A stretch of 48,980 nucleotides of DNA from Rubellimicrobium sp. CFH 75288 (lineage in GTDB: Bacteria > Pseudomonadota > Alphaproteobacteria > Rhodobacterales > Rhodobacteraceae). A program made the position numbers and the translations under genes. The stretch spans positions 1 to 48,980 of the forward strand of contig NZ_WYDP01000016.1 in assembly GCF_009904055.1 (NCBI RefSeq), given 5' to 3'. Below the pieces are notes generated by a model that saw only the letters and a list, made by a program, of their open reading frames with translations, was not told where the DNA came from and did not search any database. Shown here in pieces: positions 9,963 to 17,443 of the stretch; position 1 is the stretch's first letter; each line of letters starts with the position of its first letter.

Positions 9963-10583
9963 TCAGGGGGCCAGCAGCCGCCGGAACAGGGTCTCGAGAA
10001 AGGGTCCGGCCTCGGCATAGGGGTCGCGCCCGGCGCCCAGCACCGCCCGCACCTGGACGTCGAAATCCGCATAATGCTGCGTGAGCGCCCAGATCGAGAA
10101 GATCAGATGCTCGGGCGGCAGGCGCGCGAGGCGGCCCTGATCCATCCAGCCCCGGAGCACGGCCGCCTTGTCGGCCACCAGGGTGGCCAGCCGCCCGCCC
10201 AGCACGGGACCCAGATGCGGGGCGCCGCGCAGGATCTCGCCGGCGAACAGGCGGCTCTCGCGCGGGTAGTCGCGCGACAGGGCGAGCTTGCGGCGCAGGT
10301 AGAGCAGGACCTCCTCCACCGGGTCGCCCGCAGGGTCGAGCGCCACCAGCGGCGCGAGCCAGGCGTCGAGCAGGTTCTCGAGCAGCGCCAGATGCACCGC
10401 CTCCTTGGACGGGTAGTAGTAGAGCAGGTTCGGCTTGGAGAGCCGGGCCCGCCGCGCGATCTCCTCCAGCGTGGCGCCGCGGAAGCCCTTTTCGGAGAAC
10501 ACCTCGAGGCCCGCCTCCAGGATGGCCGCGCGGTTGCGCGTCTGAGTCCGCGTGCGTGGGGCCGCTCCTGCGTCCTGCGCCAT
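9963..10583 (-). CDS. TetR-family regulator, RutR-like
   Basis: A 206-residue TetR-family repressor. The N-terminal helix-turn-helix (about residues 15-62) reads AAILEAGLEVFSEKGF, then TLEEIARRARLSKPNLLYYYPSKEA. The C-terminal ligand domain is of the RutR (YcdC) type, including SRLFAGEILRGAPHL and SIWALTQHYADFD. RutR proteins bind uracil or thymine and control pyrimidine degradation genes. Three observations support that assignment: the similarity, the divergent position next to pyrimidine or hydantoin amidase genes, and a perfect RutR-like palindrome in the shared intergenic region (10652-10669). The start is ATG 10583. Autoregulation is likely because the operator lies between the two divergent genes. 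Confidence 0.88.
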   Translation of the reverse strand: MAQDAGAAPRTRTQTRNRAAILEAGLEVFSEKGFRGATLEEIARRARLSKPNLLYYYPSKEAVHLALLENLLDAWLAPLVALDPAGDPVEEVLLYLRRKLALSRDYPRESRLFAGEILRGAPHLGPVLGGRLATLVADKAAVLRGWMDQGRLARLPPEHLIFSIWALTQHYADFDVQVRAVLGAGRDPYAEAGPFLETLFRRLLAP

Positions 10584-10651
10584 GCCGTCCCTCCCGCGGC
10601 GGCCCTGCCGCCCTGCCTTCTTGACTGGCCTTGCTGCTTTGGTAGCGTGCC

Positions 10652-10669
10652 TTTGACCATCCGGTCAAA
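10652..10669. promoter_or_regulatory. RutR-type operator in divergent promoter
   Basis: TTTGACCATCCGGTCAAA is a perfect inverted repeat with seven-base arms and a four-base spacer. It matches the established RutR palindrome TTGACCA-NN-TGGTCAA except at the innermost positions. It sits 57 bases before the carbamoylase start and 68 bases before the regulator start on the other strand. Rightward, a TTGACT at 10621 and TAGCGT at 10643 could be -35 and -10 elements just upstream of the operator. Leftward, the TTGACC inside the palindrome could serve as a -35 element. Binding of the local TetR protein would therefore block both directions. Confidence 0.75.
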
Positions 10670-10726
10670 TCGCGCAAGCCAAGGGACGGCCGGAGCACGG
10701 CCCCCGCCAGCAGGGAGACGACACGC

Positions 10727-11977
10727 ATGGCCACCCCCGGGGCCAATCTCAGGGTTTCGTCCGACCGGCTGTGGGACAGCCTGATGGAGATGGCGCGGAT
10801 CGGCCCCGGCGTGGCGGGCGGCAACAACCGCCAGGCGCTGACGGACGCGGACGGCGAGGGGCGCCACCTGTTCCGCCGCTGGTGCGAGGAGGCGGGCCTG
10901 TCCGTCGCCGTGGACCGCATGGGCACGATGTTCGCCACCCGGCCGGGCGAGGACCCGTCGCTGGCGCCCGTCTACATGGGCTCGCATCTCGACACCCAGC
11001 CCACGGGGGGCAAGTTCGACGGCGTCCTCGGCGTCCTCGGCGGGCTCGAGGTGGTGCGCACGCTCAACGATGCGGGCATCCGCACGCGCCGGCCCATCGT
11101 CGTGACCAACTGGACCAACGAGGAGGGCACCCGCTTCGCCCCGGCGATGCTGGCCTCGGGCGTGTTCGCGGGCGTGCACGATCTCGACTATGCCTATGCG
11201 CGGCAGGATGCCGAGGGGCGGCGCTTCGGCGACGAACTGGCCCGGATCGGCTGGGCAGGCGAGGAGGAGGTCGGTGCACGCCCGATCCACGCCATGTTCG
11301 AGCTCCACATCGAGCAGGGCCCCATCCTCGAGGCCGAGGGGGTGGAGATCGGCGTCGTCACGCACGGGCAGGGCCTGTGGTGGCTCGAGATGCGGCTCGA
11401 GGGGCGAGAGGCCCATACGGGCTCGACCCCGATGCCGATGCGGGTCGATGCGGGGCTGGGGGCCGCACGGATCGTCGAGGCGGTCCACCGGATCGCGATG
11501 GCCCATGCGCCCGACGCCGTGGGGGCGGTGGGCCACCTGGTGCAATGGCCCAACTCGCGCAACGTGATCGCGGGGCGCGCCGTGCTCACGGCCGACATCC
11601 GCTCGCCCGACCGGGCCGTGCTGGATGCGATGCGAGAGGCCGTCGAGCGCGAGGCACGGGCCATCGCGGAGGATCTGGGCCTCTCGCTCGCGATCGAGCC
11701 GGTGGGGCATTTCGATCCCGTGACCTTTGATGCGGATCTGGCCCGGTCGCTGCGGGCGGTCTGCGACCGGCTGGGCTATTCCCGGCGCGACATCGTCTCG
11801 GGCGCGGGGCACGACGCCTGCTGGATCGCCCGCGTGGCGCCGACGGTGATGATCATGGTGCCTTGCAAGGGCGGGCTGTCGCACAACGAGGCCGAGGACA
11901 TCACGGCCGACTGGGCGCGCGCGGGCACCGACGTGCTCCTTCATGCCGTGCTCGAGGCGGCGGAGGTGGTCGCGTGA
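10727..11977 (+). CDS. Zn-dependent N-carbamoyl amidase (hydantoinase/carbamoylase, M20 family)
   Basis: A 416-residue peptidase-M20-fold amidohydrolase of the AmaB/HyuC/beta-ureidopropionase group, which hydrolyses N-carbamoyl amino acids to the amino acid, CO2 and ammonia. The di-metal site can be traced: His87 and Asp98 in GSHLDTQPTGGKFDG, Glu132/Glu133 in TNWTNEEGTRF, His194 in FELHIEQGP and His362 in GAGHDACW. The dimerisation insert lies between about residues 210 and 330. AGGGAGA precedes the ATG at 10727. In the reductive pyrimidine pathway this enzyme would act after dihydropyrimidinase, converting N-carbamoyl-beta-alanine to beta-alanine. The dihydropyrimidinase gene lies two genes downstream. 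Substrate choice (carbamoyl-beta-alanine or carbamoyl-alpha-amino acid) is inferred only from context. Confidence 0.92.
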   Translation: MATPGANLRVSSDRLWDSLMEMARIGPGVAGGNNRQALTDADGEGRHLFRRWCEEAGLSVAVDRMGTMFATRPGEDPSLAPVYMGSHLDTQPTGGKFDGVLGVLGGLEVVRTLNDAGIRTRRPIVVTNWTNEEGTRFAPAMLASGVFAGVHDLDYAYARQDAEGRRFGDELARIGWAGEEEVGARPIHAMFELHIEQGPILEAEGVEIGVVTHGQGLWWLEMRLEGREAHTGSTPMPMRVDAGLGAARIVEAVHRIAMAHAPDAVGAVGHLVQWPNSRNVIAGRAVLTADIRSPDRAVLDAMREAVEREARAIAEDLGLSLAIEPVGHFDPVTFDADLARSLRAVCDRLGYSRRDIVSGAGHDACWIARVAPTVMIMVPCKGGLSHNEAEDITADWARAGTDVLLHAVLEAAEVVA

Positions 11978-12066
11978 GCGCGCGGACGGAGGCCTGTCGT
12001 CCGGCGGCGGGCCGCGCTAGGCTCGGCGCCGCGGACCCGGTGCGGGTCTGTCAGACCGGAGGCTTC

Positions 12067-12612
12067 ATGCGACCCGTCCTTGCCCTTTCGCTGCTGCCGC
12101 TTCTGGCGGCCTGCGCGGTTCCCCAGCAGGATGCGGACCCCCCCGCCGCACCCCTCCCGGCGCCGCTCGCGACCGCCTTTCCCACCCTGTTCCCGGAGCC
12201 CGAGCCGCCGGCACCCCCGCCCGTGCCGGCGCGGGTCCTGGCGGCGCTGCCGCCCGGCATTCCCGAATCCATCGTCCTGCGCAACACGGACGGCTGCTAT
12301 CTCTACTCGGTCGAGGTGACGGACCCGCCCTCGGGCTATCCGGTGCGCGATGCGGCCGGCAATCCGATCTGCGACGAGGGGGCCGGGCCGCTTCCGGCGG
12401 CGGCGCCGCTGCCGGGTCCGGCAGCGGGTGCGCCGCCGCCGCCCCCGCCGGGCGGAGGCTCGATCGACATCACCCCCATCCTGACCGCGCCGCGCGACGG
12501 CAGCGCCGCGCCGGTCGCCCCGCCGCCCTCTCCGCCGCCCGCCGCGCCGGGGCGGCCGGTCGAGGGTTCCATCACGCCGCCTGCGCCCATCGTCCAGCCC
12601 TCGGGCGGCTGA
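12067..12612 (+). CDS. Proline-rich putative lipoprotein
   Basis: 181 residues with a clear lipoprotein signal: MRPVLALSLLPLLAACAVPQ, lipobox LAAC with Cys16 as the lipidated residue. The mature part is dominated by proline and alanine, with two low-complexity tracts (about residues 20-50 and 110-181). Between them is a short ordered-looking core (about 55-100) with RNTDGCYLYSVEVTDPPSGYPVRD and a second cysteine pair region ending in NPICDEG. I do not recognise a characterised family. CCGGAGG precedes the start at 12067. The 89-base gap after the carbamoylase gene could hold its own promoter. The gene sits inside the pyrimidine island, but nothing in the sequence ties it to catabolism. It probably occupies the outer membrane. 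Confidence 0.8.
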   Translation: MRPVLALSLLPLLAACAVPQQDADPPAAPLPAPLATAFPTLFPEPEPPAPPPVPARVLAALPPGIPESIVLRNTDGCYLYSVEVTDPPSGYPVRDAAGNPICDEGAGPLPAAAPLPGPAAGAPPPPPPGGGSIDITPILTAPRDGSAAPVAPPPSPPPAAPGRPVEGSITPPAPIVQPSGG

Positions 12613-12642
12613 GGGCGGGGCCGCCACACGAGGGAGACAGCC

Positions 12643-14097
12643 ATGGCGAGCACGGTCATCAGGGGCGGCACGGTCGTCACGCACGACCTCACCTATCGCG
12701 CCGACATCCTCCTGGAGGGCGGCCGGATCGCCGAGATCGGCGAGGGGCTGCGGGGGGACCGGACGCTCGACGCCTCGGGCTGCCTCGTGATGCCGGGGGG
12801 AATCGACCCCCACACCCATCTCGAGATGCCCTTCATGGGCACCTATTCGGCCGACGACTTCGATTCGGGCACCCGCGCCGCGCTTGCGGGGGGGACGACC
12901 ATGGTCGTGGACTTCGTCCTGCCCTCGCCGGGGCAGGGGCTGATCGACGGGCTGGGGATGTGGCACAACAAGTCCACCCGCGCCCATTGCGACTACTCGT
13001 TCCACATGGCCGTGACCTGGTGGGGCGAGCAGGTCTGGGACGAGATGCCCGCGGTGATCGACCGCGGCATCACGACCTTCAAGCACTTCATGGCCTACAA
13101 GGGCGCCCTGATGGTCAACGACGACGAGCTCTTCGCGTCGTTCACCCGGCTTGCGGAGCTGGGCGGCATCGCCCTTGTCCACGCCGAGAACGGCGACGTC
13201 GTGGCCGAGCTGCAGCGCAAGCTGCTCGAGGGGGGCAATACCGGCCCCGAGGCCCATGCCTATTCCCGCCCGCCCCAGGTCGAGGGCGAGGCCACCAACC
13301 GCGCCGTCATGATCGCCGACATGGCCGGCGTGCCGCTCTATGTGGTCCACGTCTCGTCCGAGGATGCGCACGAGGCGATCCGGCGCGCGCGCGCGGCGGG
13401 CAGGCGCGTCTGGGGCGAGCCGCTGATCCAGCACCTCGTGCTCGACGAGAGCGAATACCACCATCCCGACTGGGACCATGCCGCCCGCCGCGTCATGAGC
13501 CCACCCTTCCGCGACCGGCGCCACCAGGACAGCCTCTGGGCGGGGCTGCAATCGGGCTCCCTGTCGGTCGTGGCGACGGACCATTGCGCCTTCACCACCG
13601 AGCAGAAGCGGATGGGGCGGGGCGACTTCACCAAGATCCCGAACGGGACCGGGGGCCTCGAGGACCGGATGCCGCTCCTGTGGACCCACGGCGTGGGCAC
13701 GGGCCGCCTGACGCCCGAGGAGTTCGTGGCCGTGACCTCGACCAACATCGCCAAGATCCTGGGCTGCTACCCGCGCAAGGGGGCGGTGGCGGTCGGGGCG
13801 GATGCGGACCTGGTCGTGTGGGACCCCGAGCGCGAAAAGACCATCAGCGCCGCCAGCCAGCAGAGCGCCATCGACTACAACGTGTTCGAGGGCCAGCGGG
13901 TGAAGGGCCTGCCGCGCTTCACGCTGACGCGCGGGCGCGTCGCCGTCGAGGAGGGCCGGGTCGAGGGGCAGGAGGGCTGGGGCGAGTTCGTCGCCCGCGA
14001 CCGCCACCAGCCGGTGGCCAGGGCGCTCTCCACCTGGAAGGCCCTGACCGCGCCCAGGCCGGTGGAGCGGACCGGCATTCCGGCGAGCGGGGTGTGA
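12643..14097 (+). CDS. hydA: Dihydropyrimidinase
   Basis: A 484-residue cyclic amidohydrolase of the dihydropyrimidinase/D-hydantoinase family, which opens dihydrouracil, dihydrothymine or 5-substituted hydantoins in the cytosol. The binuclear metal site is visible: His57 and His59 in GGIDPHTHLEMPF, the carboxylated Lys153 in FKHFMAYKGALMV, the HAENGD and HVSSEDAHEA histidines, and the aspartate of VATDHCAF. The protein starts MASTVIRGGTVVTHDLTYRADI at the ATG at 12643, after GGGAGA. It is full length. Together with the upstream carbamoylase it makes the last two steps of reductive pyrimidine degradation. The first enzyme, dihydropyrimidine dehydrogenase, is not in this window. Confidence 0.95.
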   Translation: MASTVIRGGTVVTHDLTYRADILLEGGRIAEIGEGLRGDRTLDASGCLVMPGGIDPHTHLEMPFMGTYSADDFDSGTRAALAGGTTMVVDFVLPSPGQGLIDGLGMWHNKSTRAHCDYSFHMAVTWWGEQVWDEMPAVIDRGITTFKHFMAYKGALMVNDDELFASFTRLAELGGIALVHAENGDVVAELQRKLLEGGNTGPEAHAYSRPPQVEGEATNRAVMIADMAGVPLYVVHVSSEDAHEAIRRARAAGRRVWGEPLIQHLVLDESEYHHPDWDHAARRVMSPPFRDRRHQDSLWAGLQSGSLSVVATDHCAFTTEQKRMGRGDFTKIPNGTGGLEDRMPLLWTHGVGTGRLTPEEFVAVTSTNIAKILGCYPRKGAVAVGADADLVVWDPEREKTISAASQQSAIDYNVFEGQRVKGLPRFTLTRGRVAVEEGRVEGQEGWGEFVARDRHQPVARALSTWKALTAPRPVERTGIPASGV

Positions 14098-14131
14098 GCA
14101 TGAGGCCGGCGCCCGGACGGGGAGGGCGGCG

Positions 14132-14827
14132 ATGACGGGGCGCGTGGCCGTGCTGACGGCCGCGGGCTCGGGGATCGGGGCCGCGGCGGCGCGCGAGCTG
14201 GCGCGGCAGGGCTGGGGCGTCGCGATCCTGTCGCCATCCGGCAAGGCCGAGGCGCTGGCGGCCGAGCTGGACGGGATCGGCGTCACGGGGTCCTACGAAT
14301 CGGCCGACGACCTGGCGCGGCTGCGCGATGCGGCGCTGGCCCATTGGGGGCGGATCGATGCGCTGGTCTGCTCGGCCGGGCACGGGCCGAAGGGGGGCAT
14401 GCTCGATCTCTCGGACGCGGACTGGCACCGCGCGTTCGAGGTGTATTTCCTGTCGGCGCTGCGCCCCATCCGCCTGATCGCGCCCCATCTGCCGCCGGGC
14501 GGCAGCATCGTCGCCGTCACCAGCTATGTCGCGCAGGAGCCGTCCGCGCTCTATCCCACATCTTCCGCGCTCCGGGCGGGGCTGCATGCGGCGCTCAAGC
14601 TCGTGGCCGACGAGCTGGGCCCCAGGGGCATCCGGGTCAACAGCGTCCTGCCCGGCTTCATCGATTCGATCCCGCAGCCGCCCGAGCGCTATGCGGGCGC
14701 GGCCCTCCGGCGGCAGGGTCGGGCAGAGGAGGCCGCGGCCGCCATCGCCTTTCTCTGTTCGGAGGCGGCCTCCTATGTGACCGGCACCACGCTGCGCGTG
14801 GATGGCGGCCTGTCGAGGCTGCCGTGA
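14132..14827 (+). CDS. Atypical SDR-family protein without the catalytic lysine
   Basis: 231 residues with a Rossmann nucleotide-binding N-terminus (LTAAGSGIGAAAARELA, residues 8-24), a VCSAGHG segment and a C-terminal RVDGGLSRLP that are all typical of short-chain dehydrogenases. Ser131 and Tyr141 stand in the catalytic positions. The YxxxK lysine is replaced: the sequence reads YPTSSALRAG, so Ser145 occupies its place. The Ser-to-Tyr spacing (10) is also shorter than usual. Classical NAD(P)-dependent dehydrogenase activity is therefore doubtful, and the protein may be an altered-mechanism or non-catalytic relative. It begins 34 bases after hydA with GGGAGG upstream, so it is probably part of the pyrimidine operon. 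Its role there is unknown. Confidence 0.85.
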   Translation: MTGRVAVLTAAGSGIGAAAARELARQGWGVAILSPSGKAEALAAELDGIGVTGSYESADDLARLRDAALAHWGRIDALVCSAGHGPKGGMLDLSDADWHRAFEVYFLSALRPIRLIAPHLPPGGSIVAVTSYVAQEPSALYPTSSALRAGLHAALKLVADELGPRGIRVNSVLPGFIDSIPQPPERYAGAALRRQGRAEEAAAAIAFLCSEAASYVTGTTLRVDGGLSRLP

Positions 14828-14850
14828 GACGGGCCCCGGCTCCCCCCCGC

Positions 14851-15072
14851 CTAGCGTCCCGCGAGGACGAGGCGGCCCGTGGCAGGGTCCCAGTCATGGG
14901 CGACGCGCGCCGCGGGCGCGAGCGCCGAGAGGTCCGGCGCGCTCCCATCGGCCCAGGGCGGCGCGGCGGCGGAGCCGAGCAGACGCTCGGCCAGGTGGCG
15001 GGCACGCTCCCCCGTGAGCGTGACCGTGACCGGCGCGCGCAATCCGGCGCGGCCGGAGGGTGTCGTCCCCAT
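14851..15072 (-). CDS. Small hypothetical protein (uncertain)
   Basis: A possible 73-residue protein, convergent with the SDR gene. It would start at ATG 15072 (MGTTPSGRAGLRAP) and end at the TAG at 14851. The body TVTLTGERARHLAERLLG followed by RVAHDWDPATGRLVLAGR reads like a real protein fragment and not a high-GC shadow, and no other gene covers this stretch. The ribosome site is weak. A GTG at 15117 is an alternative start. No family was recognised. Confidence 0.35.
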   Translation of the reverse strand: MGTTPSGRAGLRAPVTVTLTGERARHLAERLLGSAAAPPWADGSAPDLSALAPAARVAHDWDPATGRLVLAGR

Positions 15073-15162
15073 GGGAAGCCCCCGATCTTGGCGCGGTCGG
15101 CAGCCCGCGCGAATCACCTTCTAGCAGGCAAAGGTGAAGATTCGGTTAAGGCCGGAGGCGCC

Positions 15163-15597
15163 TCACGGCACCAGCGCGTCGAGATCGGGCAGGAGCACGA
15201 CGCTTTCCTGCTCGTGCGGGTCCGTGCGCGCGATCACCGCGGTGCAGGGTTCGGGGCCGGGATTCCAGGGCAGGTGGGGCATGCCGGCCGGAATGTAGAG
15301 CATCTCGCCCGCGACGACCTCCAGCCGGTGCTGGAGCCGGTCGCCCCAGGCCATGACCGCGCGGCCCGACAGCACCAAGATGGCCGTCTCGTGCCCGTCA
15401 TGACGGTGCGCGCGCGCCCGGCCGCCCGGCGGGATGGTCAGATGGTGCATGCAGAGCCCGCGGCTGCCCACGCTCTCGCGCGAGAGGCCCTCGTCGTAGG
15501 TGAAGCCCTGCCGGCCGCCATAGCGGACGAGACCGGGCGAGACCTTGCGGCAGGCCGGTTCCGCCGCCCCGTCCGTTGTCGCTGCGCATGAGGTCAT
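15163..15597 (-). CDS. Cupin-domain protein
   Basis: 144 residues with a single cupin beta-barrel. Motif 1 is PGGRARAHRHDGHETAILVLSG (about residues 57-78), with the usual HxH...E metal ligands. Motif 2 is GEMLYIPAGMPHLPWNP (about 97-113). The N-terminal ~40 residues precede the barrel. The start ATG at 15597 has AGGAGA upstream, and that ribosome site overlaps the beginning of the divergent ABC ATPase region. The only open orientation is leftward, against the pyrimidine operon, yet the gene is embedded in the island. Function unknown. Cupins of this size are often isomerases, dioxygenases or ligand sensors. Confidence 0.88.
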   Translation of the reverse strand: MTSCAATTDGAAEPACRKVSPGLVRYGGRQGFTYDEGLSRESVGSRGLCMHHLTIPPGGRARAHRHDGHETAILVLSGRAVMAWGDRLQHRLEVVAGEMLYIPAGMPHLPWNPGPEPCTAVIARTDPHEQESVVLLPDLDALVP

Positions 15598-15627
15598 GAC
15601 ATGTCTCCTGCTGCCGGAGCCGCGCTG

Positions 15628-16437
15628 ATGGCCGACCATGCCGCCAGGATGCCACGCGCCGCCGCGCCCGTCATCGCCGCCGAGGGGCTCGACCTCGTCT
15701 ACCGGACCGCCGACGGGCCGGTGCATGCGCTGCGCGACGTGACGCTCACCGTGAACCGGGGCGAGTTCGTGAGCTTCATCGGCCCTTCGGGCTGCGGCAA
15801 GACGACCTTCCTGCGCTGCGTCGCCGCGCTGGAGACGCCCACGGGCGGGCGGCTGTCGGTCAACGGGATGAGCCCGGACGAGGCGCGCCGCGCGCGCGCC
15901 TACGGCTATGTCTTCCAGGCCGCGGGCCTCTATCCGTGGCGCACGATCGAGGGCAACGTGCGGCTGCCGCTCGAGATCATGGGCTATCCGCGGGCCGAGG
16001 CGCGCGAGCGCGTGGCCCGGGTGCTCGATCTGGTGGAGCTGGGGGGGTTCGCGCGCAAGTATCCCTGGCAGCTCTCGGGGGGGATGCAGCAGCGCGCCTC
16101 CATCGCCCGCGCGCTCGCCTTCGATGCCGACATCCTGCTGATGGACGAGCCCTTCGGCGCGCTGGACGAGATCGTGCGCGACCGTCTCAACGAGGAGCTG
16201 CTGCGGCTGTGGGACCGGACGGGCAAGACGACGCTGTTCGTGACCCATTCGATCCCCGAGGCGGTCTATCTCTCCACCCGCATCGTGGTCATGTCGCCGC
16301 GGCCGGGCCGGATCACCGACGTGATCGAGAGCCCCCTGCCGCGCGAGCGCCCGCTGGAGATCCGCGAGAGCCCGGACTTCCTGGCCGTCGCCCATCGCGT
16401 GCGCGAGGGGCTGCGGGCCGGGCATGGGGACCTCTAG
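15628..16437 (+). CDS. ABC transporter ATP-binding protein (NitT/TauT type)
   Basis: About 269 residues forming one ABC ATPase domain: Walker A GPSGCGKTTF, signature LSGGMQQRASIARAL, Walker B ILLMDEPFGALDE and switch histidine in FVTHSIPEA. The ending MSPRPGRITDVIESPLPRERP is typical of the nitrate/taurine/thiamine-precursor group. Starts are possible at 15601, 15628 and 15649. 15628 has GGAG eight bases upstream and leaves room for the divergent cupin gene, so it is preferred. The two permease genes and a binding protein follow directly, making a complete importer. Given its place in the island, the likely cargo is a pyrimidine, dihydropyrimidine or hydantoin, but this is inferred. Confidence 0.93.
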   Translation: MADHAARMPRAAAPVIAAEGLDLVYRTADGPVHALRDVTLTVNRGEFVSFIGPSGCGKTTFLRCVAALETPTGGRLSVNGMSPDEARRARAYGYVFQAAGLYPWRTIEGNVRLPLEIMGYPRAEARERVARVLDLVELGGFARKYPWQLSGGMQQRASIARALAFDADILLMDEPFGALDEIVRDRLNEELLRLWDRTGKTTLFVTHSIPEAVYLSTRIVVMSPRPGRITDVIESPLPRERPLEIRESPDFLAVAHRVREGLRAGHGDL

Positions 16438-16438
16438 G

Positions 16439-17443
16439 ATGGCCGCGCTGGCGGAGGCGGCAGCGGCCCCCCCGCGCGCCGGGGCGGGGCGGCTGCGCGC
16501 GGTGCTGCCGGTCCTGTCGGTGGTGCTGGCGCTGATGGCGGTCTGGTATCTGGCCGCGATCCCCATGAACGCGCGCGAGGCGCTGACGGCGGCCGAGCGG
16601 GCAGGGGCGGAGATCCGCGGAGGATCGGCGGCCGAGCGGGCGGGGCGCTCGGCGCTCGTGCTCGCCGCGCTCAATCCCGGACCGGCGGTCGCGGGGGCGT
16701 GGACGCAGGAGCGGCCCCGCCTGCCCGCCCCCCATCAGGTCCTGGCCGAGTTCTGGGCAAGCACGGTCGGCGAGGAGGTCTGGGGACGGCGGGGCCTGGT
16801 GCAATCGGGCAGCTTCTCGAACCGCAGCCTGATCTATCACGCGGGCATCACGCTGGGCGCGACCCTGGGCGGGTTCCTGATCGGCTCGGCGCTGGGCGTG
16901 CTGCTGGCGGCCGGGATCGTGCACAACCGCGCCATGGACCTGTCGGTGATGCCTTGGGCGATCGTGAGCCAGACCATCCCCATCGTCGCGCTGGCGCCGA
17001 TGATCGTGGTGGTCATGAACTCGGTGGGGGTGGGGGGGTTCTGGCCCAAGGCGGTGATCTCGGCCTATCTGTCGTTCTTTCCGGTCGTGGTGGGCATGGT
17101 GAAGGGGTTCCGCACGCCGGACCGCGAGGGGCTCGACCTGATGCGGACCTGGAACGCGACGCGGGCGCAGGTGTTCTGGCGGCTGCGGGTGCCGTCCTCG
17201 GTGCCCTATCTCTTCGCCTCGCTGAAGATCGCGGTGGCGGCGGCGCTGGTGGGCACGATCGTGGGCGAGCTGCCGGTGCAGCGCGGTGGCCTCGGCGCGC
17301 GGATGCTGGCCGGCAGCTATTACGGCCAGACGGTGCAGATCTGGGCCGCGCTGCTGATGGCGGCGCTGCTGGCGGCGCTGCTGGTCTGGGCGATCGGCGC
17401 GCTGGAGCGGCGGGTGCTGCGGGCGATGGGGACGCGGCCGTGA
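16439..17443 (+). CDS. ABC transporter permease (NitT/TauT type), first subunit
   Basis: 334 residues of a BPD_transp_1 permease. A first membrane helix at about residues 17-40 is followed by a long periplasmic stretch (about 41-135, containing two AER repeats). The usual five-helix core comes after it, with the EAA-loop-like LMRTWNATRAQVFWRLRVPSSVPYLFASLK. The long insert before the core is unusual for this family and is absent from the second permease. The ATG at 16439 comes one base after the ATPase stop. An ATG at 16424 would overlap it. The gene ends in a GTGA overlap with the next permease gene, implying translational coupling. Confidence 0.9.
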   Translation: MAALAEAAAAPPRAGAGRLRAVLPVLSVVLALMAVWYLAAIPMNAREALTAAERAGAEIRGGSAAERAGRSALVLAALNPGPAVAGAWTQERPRLPAPHQVLAEFWASTVGEEVWGRRGLVQSGSFSNRSLIYHAGITLGATLGGFLIGSALGVLLAAGIVHNRAMDLSVMPWAIVSQTIPIVALAPMIVVVMNSVGVGGFWPKAVISAYLSFFPVVVGMVKGFRTPDREGLDLMRTWNATRAQVFWRLRVPSSVPYLFASLKIAVAAALVGTIVGELPVQRGGLGARMLAGSYYGQTVQIWAALLMAALLAALLVWAIGALERRVLRAMGTRP

